24,306 nt of DNA from CAYRZF01 sp964428805 (GTDB lineage Bacteria; Methylomirabilota; Methylomirabilia; Rokubacteriales; CSP1-6), in the NCBI GenBank assembly GCA_964428805.1, contig CAYRZF010000029.1, positions 1-24,306 on the forward strand, read 5' to 3'. A program made the position numbers and the translations under genes. The notes under the pieces were generated by a model. The model was not told the origin of the DNA. It was given only the letters and a program-made list of their open reading frames with translations, and searched no databases. This document shows, in pieces, positions 7,073-14,276 of this stretch. Within the stretch, counting starts at the first letter, position 1. Each line of letters opens with the position of its first letter.

Positions 7073-9703
7073 TCAGCCGCCTGCCTCCTCAATGCGCCGG
7101 AGGCTCTCCCGGAGCTTGGCGCGGACCTCCTGCTGTTCGGCCAGCCGCCCCTTCTCGCGCTCCACCACGTCGCGCGGGGCCTTGGCTCTGAACTCCTGGC
7201 GCCCGAGCTTCCCTTTCAGGAACGCGATCTGATCCTCGACCTTTTTGATTTCTTTGGCGAGGCGCTGGCGCTCGGCCTCGAGGTCCACCAGCCCTCCCAG
7301 GGGGACGAAGCATTCCACTCCATCGGCGATCGCCATAGCCGAGGCGGCGGGGCGCGCGGCGCGGGGGTCCACGGTCACCTCGCATCGGGCCAGGGCCTGG
7401 ACCAGCGCGGCCTGTCCCTTTAACAGCCGAGTGGCTTTAGGGGTCGCGGGTTTCAGCACCGCGCGGAGCGTCGTGGACGGTGGAATCCTCATCTCGCCCC
7501 GGATATTCCTGATGGCGCTGATCACGGCCATGAGCACTGCCATGTCTCGCTCGGCGGCGGGGTCATGGTCCTTCCGCCGCGCCTTGGGAAACGGGGCGAG
7601 CATGATGCTCGCCCCGGCGTGAGGCAACCGCTGCCAGATTTCCTCGGTGATGAACGGCATGAACGGGTGGAGGAGCCGGAGGGTTGGTTCGAGGATTTCG
7701 GCGAGGGTCGTTTGGGTTCTCGACCGGGCCGCCGGGCTCTCGCCCCCGTAGAGGGTCGGCTTGGCGCACTCCAGGTACCAGTCGCAGAACTCGTGCCAGA
7801 CGAACTGGTAAACGGCGCCCGCCGCGTCGTTGAAGCGATAGGCCGTGAGCGCCTTTCGGACTTTGCCGATCGTGCCGGCAAGGCGGCTCCGAATCCACCG
7901 GTCGGGCAGTGCGGGCTCGGCCTCTGTGGCGAGGGCCGGGTTGTAGTCCTCGAGGTGGGTGAGCGCGAACCGGGCAGCATTCCAGATCTTGTTGGCGAAA
8001 TTCCGGTACGCCTCCACCCGCTCCTCGCCGAAGCGGATGTCCCGCCCCTGCCCCGCCAGCGCCGCCAGCGTGAAACGGAGGGCGTCGGTGCCGTATTTGT
8101 CCATCAGGTCCAGGGGATCAATGATGTTCCCCTTGACCTTGGACATCTTCTGCCCCTCGAGGTCCCGGATGAGCGCGTGGAGGTACACGTCGTGGAACGG
8201 GACATCACCCATGAACTTGAGCCCGAGCATCACCATCCGCGCGACCCAGAAGAAGAGGATGTCGAAACCGGTCACGAGGCAGGACGTCGGGTAGAACGTC
8301 TCGAGTTCGGGAGTGCTCTTGGGCCACCCGAGCGTGGAGAACGGCCAGAGCGCGGACGAGAACCAGGTATCCAGCACGTCCTCGTCCTGGCGAAGCCCTC
8401 CCGCGCACTGGGGGCACCGGACGAGGTCGGTCCGCGACACGTGGATGGAGCCATCCCGGTCGCAGTACCAGGCCGGGATGCGGTGCCCCCACCAGAGCTG
8501 CCGGGAGACGGGCCAGTCGCGAATGTTCTCCATCCAGTGGTAGTACGTCTTGATCCACCCGCGCGGGATGATCCTGATCTTGCCCGAGCGGACGACCTTG
8601 ATGGCGGGGGCCGCCAGGGGCTTCATCCGGACGAACCATTGCGTGGAAACCAGCGGCTCCACCACGGTCTTGCACCGGTAGCAGATCCCCACGCTGTGGC
8701 GGTAGGGCTCGATCTTCTCGATGAGGCCCAACCGCTCCAGGTCCTCGACGATCCGCCTGCGGCACTCGAAGCGGTCCAGGCCGGCGTACTTGCCGGCGCG
8801 CTCGTTCATCCTGGCGTCGAACCCAATGACCTGACGGACCTCGAGCCCGTGGCGCTTGCCGATCTCGAAGTCGGCCGGATCGTGGGCTGGGGTCACTTTG
8901 ACGACGCCGGTTCCGAACCTGGGGTCCACGGCTTGGTCGGCGACCACCTTCATCCGGATCGTGCCCTCGACGGAAGGAATCTCCAGGGTCTTCCCGACGT
9001 ACTTGGCATAGCGCCGGTCCCTGGGATGGACCGCGAGCGCGGTGTCGCCCAGCTTGGTCTCCGGGCGCACCGTGGCCAGCCTCAGCGGGCCGTACTTGAT
9101 GTAGAAGAGCTGGGCATCCCGCTCCTCGTGCTCGACCTCCAGGTCCGAGAGCACCGTCTGACAGCGCGTGCACCAGTTGACGATGTAGTCGCCCCGGTAG
9201 AGGAGTCCCTCCTCCCAGAGCCTGACGAACACCTCCCTGACGGCTTCGGAGAGCCCTGGATCCATCGTGAAGCGGGTGCGGTCCCAGTCACAGGAGGCCC
9301 CGAGGCGCTGGAGCTGGCGGATGATCGTGCCGCCCGACTCCTCCTTCCACTTCCAGATCCGCGCGACGAACGCCTCCCGCCCCAGGTCCTCCTTGGTTTT
9401 CCCCTCGGCGGCGAGCTGGCGTTCCACCACGTACTGGGTCGCGATGCCGGCGTGGTCGGTTCCCGGGACCCAGAGGGCCTTGTACCCGTCCATCCGCTTC
9501 CATCGGATCAGGATGTCCTGGATCGTGTTGTCGAGCGCGTGCCCCATGTGGAGCGAGCCGGTGATGTTGGGCGGAGGAATCACGATGCAGTAAGGCTTCT
9601 TCGAGGACGGGACGTCGGCGTGGAAGTAGCCGCGTTCCTGCCAGAGCCGGTACCACCGCTCCTCGACCTGCGTCGGGTCGTACCGATCGGCAATCCGACT
9701 CAT
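7073..9703 (-). CDS. valS: Valine--tRNA ligase
   Basis: ValRS charges tRNA-Val. The 876-residue length is standard for the bacterial enzyme. Class I signatures are present: PPPNITGSLHMGH (HIGH motif at residues 52-55) and GQKMSKVKGN (KMSKS-type motif, K519 to K522, with valine in the fifth place). Between them lies the editing (CP1) domain, and Cys pairs occur in CTRCQTV, CYRCKTV and RCPQCAGG, possibly binding zinc. The C-terminus is the arm-like coiled coil typical of ValRS, beginning near LVDLEAERQRLAKEI. The ATG at 9703 shares ATGA with the stop of the upstream secreted-protein gene. The stop directly abuts the birA start. The frame is intact throughout. Confidence 0.98.
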   Translation of the reverse strand: MSRIADRYDPTQVEERWYRLWQERGYFHADVPSSKKPYCIVIPPPNITGSLHMGHALDNTIQDILIRWKRMDGYKALWVPGTDHAGIATQYVVERQLAAEGKTKEDLGREAFVARIWKWKEESGGTIIRQLQRLGASCDWDRTRFTMDPGLSEAVREVFVRLWEEGLLYRGDYIVNWCTRCQTVLSDLEVEHEERDAQLFYIKYGPLRLATVRPETKLGDTALAVHPRDRRYAKYVGKTLEIPSVEGTIRMKVVADQAVDPRFGTGVVKVTPAHDPADFEIGKRHGLEVRQVIGFDARMNERAGKYAGLDRFECRRRIVEDLERLGLIEKIEPYRHSVGICYRCKTVVEPLVSTQWFVRMKPLAAPAIKVVRSGKIRIIPRGWIKTYYHWMENIRDWPVSRQLWWGHRIPAWYCDRDGSIHVSRTDLVRCPQCAGGLRQDEDVLDTWFSSALWPFSTLGWPKSTPELETFYPTSCLVTGFDILFFWVARMVMLGLKFMGDVPFHDVYLHALIRDLEGQKMSKVKGNIIDPLDLMDKYGTDALRFTLAALAGQGRDIRFGEERVEAYRNFANKIWNAARFALTHLEDYNPALATEAEPALPDRWIRSRLAGTIGKVRKALTAYRFNDAAGAVYQFVWHEFCDWYLECAKPTLYGGESPAARSRTQTTLAEILEPTLRLLHPFMPFITEEIWQRLPHAGASIMLAPFPKARRKDHDPAAERDMAVLMAVISAIRNIRGEMRIPPSTTLRAVLKPATPKATRLLKGQAALVQALARCEVTVDPRAARPAASAMAIADGVECFVPLGGLVDLEAERQRLAKEIKKVEDQIAFLKGKLGRQEFRAKAPRDVVEREKGRLAEQQEVRAKLRESLRRIEEAGG

Positions 9704-10827
9704 CGCGTCATTTTAGCAGAAAAGGGCTCCACGGGGGCGGCGGCGGCGAGGCGCCAGCCGTCCCGGGTACGTCGGAAGACGAGCGTCCAGGGACGGCCAC
9801 CCACGGGACCCACGCCTTCGCCTGGGTGCCCCGCGCGGGTCCCCGGCGGCTCCACCGCCGCGACTGACACGGTGTTGGGCGGCGACCCCTCGGCCTCATC
9901 GCAGACGAGGTCAGCCTCGAGGCGGGTGGGAAGCCTGCGGCGCAGCGCTTCGTCGCCGACCACTCCGGCGAGCGCCCGATCGTCTTTGGTGTTGAGCGCC
10001 GAGAGAAATCTGGCGAGGCCTCGGTGGAACTCCCGGTGCCAGCCGTTGTGCACCCGGCGCCGGGTCAGGACGAAGGTTTCCCGGGCGGCGACGTAGCGAT
10101 AGAGGTCCTCCTGCTCAGTTTGACCGGCGCAGCCGGGCTTCCATCCCGGGTATCGCAGCTCGTATCGGAACGAAAGTTCCTCCGCCCCCCACGAGAACTG
10201 GCTGACCAGGAGTCCGCCATCCACCAGGGCATCGGCGGACCAGGCCAGGGTGACCGACTCTCCCCGCCGCCGCCAGAGCTCGAGTCTGAGACCCGTGTTT
10301 TCCCGGCTCGACTGCGGTCCGACCCACGCGGCGAGGAACTGGGGATCCCCTGCCCGCGTCGTCGGCATCTCACGAAGAAGGGGAACCCCCTCTCGGTGGA
10401 TCGCGCTGACGAGCCCGGCGCCGCTGCCGCTCTGCCGGTAGATCCTGATGCTGTTCCCGGATCCCTTCGGAGACAACTGGAACGCACCGACCATGAGGTC
10501 GCTGCCGGGAAGGGCCAAAATCCTGAACGCCGTCCCGCCCCACGCCTCGTTGAAGGCGTCGAGCCGGTCCTGCAGGAACGCCTGGGAGGCAAAGAGGCCG
10601 CCGCTCCGGAGGCTCTCGGCGATCTCGTCGTCGAGGATGCCGTAGATCTCACGCAGAAGCTCCTCGGAGGGGTCGTGGCCGGAGAGCTCCAGCGCCCCGA
10701 GGCCCGTCGCCGCGAGCCGGCGGAAGCGCTCCAAGCGTTCCGGGGCGTCACTCCCGGCCCCGGCCATGGACGTCCCCGTCAGGGTGAGCCAGACGATCAG
10801 GATGGCCAAGCCGGTTCGCCGATTCAC
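9700..10827 (-). CDS. Secreted protein of unknown function
   Basis: I do not recognise this family. From the GTG at 10827 the protein has 375 residues, starting MNRRTG followed by a hydrophobic stretch LAILIVWLTLTGTSMA and small residues, a convincing Sec signal peptide (about residues 1-22). A TTG at 10842 would add five residues; neither start has a good Shine-Dalgarno. The mature part is soluble-looking, with mixed alpha/beta character and no membrane segments. Two cysteines (in WKPGCAG and ADLVCDEAEG) could form a disulfide outside the cytoplasm. The last 110 residues, from the HREFHRGLARFLSALNTKDD helix to the strand VFRRTRDGWRLAAAAPV, recall an NTF2/SnoaL-like fold, but this is only an impression. 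It overlaps valS by 4 bases and diverges from lptFG across a 34-base gap, so an envelope role is possible but unproven. Confidence 0.8.
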   Translation of the reverse strand: MNRRTGLAILIVWLTLTGTSMAGAGSDAPERLERFRRLAATGLGALELSGHDPSEELLREIYGILDDEIAESLRSGGLFASQAFLQDRLDAFNEAWGGTAFRILALPGSDLMVGAFQLSPKGSGNSIRIYRQSGSGAGLVSAIHREGVPLLREMPTTRAGDPQFLAAWVGPQSSRENTGLRLELWRRRGESVTLAWSADALVDGGLLVSQFSWGAEELSFRYELRYPGWKPGCAGQTEQEDLYRYVAARETFVLTRRRVHNGWHREFHRGLARFLSALNTKDDRALAGVVGDEALRRRLPTRLEADLVCDEAEGSPPNTVSVAAVEPPGTRAGHPGEGVGPVGGRPWTLVFRRTRDGWRLAAAAPVEPFSAKMTR

Positions 10828-10850
10828 ACGGCTATGGTACAACAGAACGT

Positions 10851-10855
10851 GGAGG
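10851..10855 (+). promoter_or_regulatory. Shine-Dalgarno deciding the lptFG start
   Basis: GGAGG at 10851-10855 sits six bases before the GTG at 10862. The reading frame stays open upstream to 10766, but the first 32 codons there do not resemble LptF and would run through the start region of the divergent gene. This site therefore supports the GTG at 10862 as the true start. Confidence 0.7.
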
Positions 10856-10861
10856 CTTGCC

Positions 10862-13171
10862 GTGGCCCGGGTGCTGGATCGCTACGTCTTCCGCGAGCTC
10901 GGTCCCCCCTTCCTCATCGGGGTGGGGCTCTTCACGTTCTTCCTGACCATCGACCGGATCTACAGCCTCACGGACCTGGTCGTCACCAAGGGCGTCCCCT
11001 TCTACCTCGTGCTCCAGCTCCTGGTGTACATGCTGCCGTCGTTCCTCGCCCACACGCTCCCCATGGCGCTGCTGGTCGCGGTCCTGCTGGCCGCCGGCCG
11101 CCTGGCCGCGGATCTGGAGGTCGTGGGCCTCAATGCGTCCGGCGTGAGCCCGGTGCGCCTCTTCCTGCCGTTCCTGGCCGCGGCCCTCGCGGTGACCGCC
11201 ATGACCGCCGCGCTGACGCTGACCGTGAACCCGTGGTCGAACAAGGCCTTCCAGTGGCAGCTGTTCAAGATTCTCCAGACCCGGGCGGCGACCGGGATCA
11301 AGGAGCGGGTGTTCAACACGACCTTCGGCCAGTTCGTGATGTATGTGGAAGAAGTCTCGCCCTCCCAGGTGGCCCTCCGGGGCCTCCTCGTCGCCGACGA
11401 GCGGGACCCGAAGCTTTCCCGCATCATCACCGCTCGCGAGGGACGACTGTTCACCGACCAGGAGAACCAGCGGATCACCCTCCGACTCATCGACGGGGCC
11501 ATCCAGGAGTCGGACGCGGACAACCCGGGGCGCTACCGCCGGACCGCGTTCGGCCTGTACGACATGAACCTCGCCGTGGAGAGCCCATTCACGGGCGCGC
11601 CGCGGGTGGAGAAGCCGGAGAAGGATCTGGGAATCTTCGAGCTCGTTGCCGCCGAGCGGCGGCTCGCCCTGGACGGGCAGAGTACGGCACCGTACCTGGT
11701 GGAGTTTCACAAGCGTCTCGCCTTCCCCGTGGCGGCGATTGTCTTTATCATGGTCGGCTTCCCTCTGGCGATCCGCTCGCATCGGGGCGGCCGGGGCATT
11801 GCCCTGGTGGCAAGCTTGGCGATCGTGGTGACCTACTACCTGTTGCTGACCTCCCTGGAGGGCCTCGCGCTGAGCCGCCGCATCGCGCCGTGGGTCGCCA
11901 TCTGGACTCCGACGCTCCTGTTCGGGGTCGTCGGGTTCGTCCTGCTTCGATCCAGCGCGATGCGCGTTCCGGCGGGATGGGCGAACATCCTCTGGCACCT
12001 CCGGGCCTTCGTGCCGGCGCGCGCGGGCGTTCCGGGGCGATCGGTTTCGCGGCGGCGGCGGCCGCCACGCATCCGGGGCCGCCGGGAGTCGAGTCACCTC
12101 ATGGACCGCTATCTGGTCCGCGAGTTCCTCATGTACCTGGGGTTTGGCCTCGGAATCGGCACGGCCCTGTTCGTCGTCGTGGATCTCCTCCAGACGCTCG
12201 ATCGCTATCTCCGCACCAAGCCCCCCCTCACCTACATCCTGGAGCACTTCGTCTACCGGCTGCCGGCCGGGCTCTACCAGGGCCTCCCGGTGATCGTCCT
12301 GGTCTCCACGATCTTTCTCTTCCTGACCTTGAGCCGCCAGCACGAGCTCACCGCGCTCAAGGCGGCGGGCGTCAGCCTCTATCGCGTCAGCCTGCCGATC
12401 CTGCTGCTGGCCTTCGGGGTGAGCGTCGGCTCGGTCGTGTTCCAGGAGACACTGCTGCCGGTCCTAAATTCCAAGGGTGAGGAGGTGGACAAGATCAAGA
12501 TCCGCGGTGAGCTGCCGCGGCACCTCCAGCGCCGGACCCAGATCTGGTACAGGAGCTCGGAGTCGCGATTTTTCAAGGTGGATCTGCTCGACCCCGCGGG
12601 CCGACAGATGGATGGGCTGACGATTTTGGAGATCGACCGGAGCTTTCGCCTGTTGAATCGCCTGGACGCGGCCCGCGCGCGCTGGGCCCCTCGGGGGTGG
12701 GAGTTCGAGCGGGGGTGGTTCCGGGAATTCGGCGCCGACGGGAGCGTCGAGTCCGTGCCGTTCACGCTCACCTCGCTGGAGCTCCCGGAAACCGTCGAGG
12801 ACTTCATCTATATCCAGAAACCCGCGGACACTATGAGCTTCCGCGAGCTCCGGGCTTACATGAATAAGCTTCAAGAGGGCGGCCACCAGGTGGGAAAATA
12901 TGTCCTCCAGCTCTACGCGAAGCTCTCCTTTCCGCTGGTCCACGTGATCATGGCCCTGGTGGCGATCCCCTTCGCGCTCCAGTGGCCGCGAGGCGGCCGG
13001 ATCGTCGGGATCGCCCTGGCCATCGCGCTCTCCATGGGGTACTGGGTGGTGAACTCGCTGGCCCTCTCGTTCGCCAAGGCGGACCTCCTGCCCCCCCTCC
13101 TGGCTGCCTGGACCGCGAACATCGTGTTTGCCGGCCTGGGCATCTCGCTGTTCCTCAGAGCCAGAACCTGA
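10862..13171 (+). CDS. lptFG: LptF-LptG fusion, LPS export permease
   Basis: This 769-residue frame contains two complete LptF/LptG (YjgP/YjgQ) permeases. LptF spans residues 1 to about 375: VLDRYVFREL opening, coupling-helix region LEVVGLNASGVSPVRL, periplasmic beta-jellyroll, and EFHKRLAFPVAAIVFIMVGFPLA. LptG starts at Met414 (12101) with MDRYLVREF, has QHELTALKAAGVSLYRV as coupling helix and ends with three further membrane segments. About 40 residues between them are arginine-rich (RSVSRRRRPPRIRGRR). The family pumps LPS out of the inner membrane together with the LptB ATPase, normally as two separate proteins encoded in tandem. There is no stop codon between the halves, and the linker keeps high GC at third codon positions, so it reads as coding sequence. 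Both permeases have cytoplasmic termini, so the fusion is topologically sensible. Internal initiation at 12101 has only a distant GGGAG (12084-12088) in support. Confidence 0.93.
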   Translation: MARVLDRYVFRELGPPFLIGVGLFTFFLTIDRIYSLTDLVVTKGVPFYLVLQLLVYMLPSFLAHTLPMALLVAVLLAAGRLAADLEVVGLNASGVSPVRLFLPFLAAALAVTAMTAALTLTVNPWSNKAFQWQLFKILQTRAATGIKERVFNTTFGQFVMYVEEVSPSQVALRGLLVADERDPKLSRIITAREGRLFTDQENQRITLRLIDGAIQESDADNPGRYRRTAFGLYDMNLAVESPFTGAPRVEKPEKDLGIFELVAAERRLALDGQSTAPYLVEFHKRLAFPVAAIVFIMVGFPLAIRSHRGGRGIALVASLAIVVTYYLLLTSLEGLALSRRIAPWVAIWTPTLLFGVVGFVLLRSSAMRVPAGWANILWHLRAFVPARAGVPGRSVSRRRRPPRIRGRRESSHLMDRYLVREFLMYLGFGLGIGTALFVVVDLLQTLDRYLRTKPPLTYILEHFVYRLPAGLYQGLPVIVLVSTIFLFLTLSRQHELTALKAAGVSLYRVSLPILLLAFGVSVGSVVFQETLLPVLNSKGEEVDKIKIRGELPRHLQRRTQIWYRSSESRFFKVDLLDPAGRQMDGLTILEIDRSFRLLNRLDAARARWAPRGWEFERGWFREFGADGSVESVPFTLTSLELPETVEDFIYIQKPADTMSFRELRAYMNKLQEGGHQVGKYVLQLYAKLSFPLVHVIMALVAIPFALQWPRGGRIVGIALAIALSMGYWVVNSLALSFAKADLLPPLLAAWTANIVFAGLGISLFLRART

Positions 13172-13187
13172 CGGCCCGCGAAGCCCG

Positions 13188-14237
13188 TCACTGAACCCCA
13201 GCCCCGCCCGCGAACGCCTCGAGGGAGGCAAACGCGACGCTGAACGGCTTTGGGTCGGGTTCGGCGTAAGCGAATCGGAATCGGATCTCGTTCGCCCCCG
13301 GGTGGACCAGGTTCTTCGAAATCTTCAGCTCGTACTCGTTCCATCCCTTCTCCAGGAGGAGGCGGGCGACGGGGACGCCGTTCAGCGCCACCTCCATCAG
13401 CTGGCATGGGGGACGGTCGGGGCGGCGCGCGTAAGGGCGTACCCTGAGTCGAAGGCGATGGTCCGCGGGCGCCAGCGGCGGGACGCGCAGCGTTGCTTGC
13501 AAGCCCTCCGCCCATACCATAGGCATGCTGTCCCATGTTCCGTCCGCCGACCATCCTTCGAGGAGAAATGGCCTGGCCTCGGGCGTGCCGAATGTGATGA
13601 CGATGCGGGTCGGGGGATTCCCGAGCGGAGCAGAGACCGCGCGTCGGTAGGCCCCGATGCTGCGCTCGTAGGCCGTGAAAAACCCGAAGGCCGGGATGGC
13701 GACGGCGATAGGCAGCACCCATGCCCAGCGGGTTCTCGGCCTCGGCCGCTCCGCCTGCCCTCGACGGTCGAGCAGCAGCCTCGCCATGAGGAATCCGCTC
13801 GCGGTTCCCAGGAGGCCGCCGCCGATGACATCGTAGACGAAGTGAGACCGGGCATAAAGTCGCGCGACGCCCGCGAGGACCGCGAGGAGATAGAAGAAGG
13901 GCGCGGCGGCCGGGAAGACCTGTCCGAGCGCTCCCGCCAGGGCAAAGGCGGTGGTCGTGTGACCCGAGGGGAAGCCGAAGCTCTCGCTCGGCGTGGGCCG
14001 GGGCATTTCGAAGAGCAGCTTGAAGAGGTTTGCCAACAATCCGGACGCGATGACGGCAAGAAGGGCCGCGAGGCCCGCTTGACGGAACCGGCGGTCCCGG
14101 GCCACAGCGCCGTAAGCAAGGATCGCGGAGGCGATGGCGCCGTCCACAACCCCGTGACCGAGATAGGCGAGAACCCTCATGGCGTGTTCCAGGGGGGACG
14201 ACCTGATCAGGGGGCATCCCAGCGCAATCAGGTCCAT
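13188..14237 (-). CDS. PAP2-family phosphatase with extra C-terminal domain
   Basis: The N-terminal 165 residues are a membrane-bound type 2 phosphatidic-acid phosphatase with all three motifs: K73-x6-R80-P81, P90-S-G-H93, and R126-x5-H132-x3-D136. Such enzymes dephosphorylate lipid phosphates, including undecaprenyl diphosphate. After a last membrane segment near residues 172-188, about 150 residues form a predicted soluble, strand-rich domain (about 200-345) with GWSADGTWDS, the W-A-E-G turn and GWNEYELKIS, suggesting a beta-sandwich. I recall similar modules attached to membrane glycosyltransferases or sulfatases but cannot name a family. The ATG at 14237 has GGAG five bases upstream; an ATG at 14180 is an alternative. 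It follows the glycosyltransferase gene by 39 bases and is probably the last gene of the UPF0182/GT operon, acting on a lipid-linked substrate. Confidence 0.88.
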   Translation of the reverse strand: MDLIALGCPLIRSSPLEHAMRVLAYLGHGVVDGAIASAILAYGAVARDRRFRQAGLAALLAVIASGLLANLFKLLFEMPRPTPSESFGFPSGHTTTAFALAGALGQVFPAAAPFFYLLAVLAGVARLYARSHFVYDVIGGGLLGTASGFLMARLLLDRRGQAERPRPRTRWAWVLPIAVAIPAFGFFTAYERSIGAYRRAVSAPLGNPPTRIVITFGTPEARPFLLEGWSADGTWDSMPMVWAEGLQATLRVPPLAPADHRLRLRVRPYARRPDRPPCQLMEVALNGVPVARLLLEKGWNEYELKISKNLVHPGANEIRFRFAYAEPDPKPFSVAFASLEAFAGGAGVQ

Positions 14238-14276
14238 CAGGGCTCCATCGGCGGGGTCCCGCTCGCCGTCAGCGGT

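Noticed and set aside
7565..10096. 843-codon plus-strand open frame opposite valS
   Set aside because: It lies antisense to the intact valS gene and has no motif or coherent fold; shadow frame caused by high GC.
10766..10861. 32-residue N-terminal extension of LptF
   Set aside because: It runs antisense into the signal-peptide region of the divergent gene; GGAGG six bases before the GTG at 10862 gives a better start.
10024..12480. 818-codon plus-strand open frame across the secreted-protein gene and lptFG
   Set aside because: It spans two real genes in another frame, and its product is low-complexity and rich in proline, glycine and arginine.
13170..13189. GACGG/CCGTC inverted repeat between lptFG and the PAP2 gene as a bidirectional terminator
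   Set aside because: The stem is only 5 bp with a 10-base loop and no T-tract on either side.
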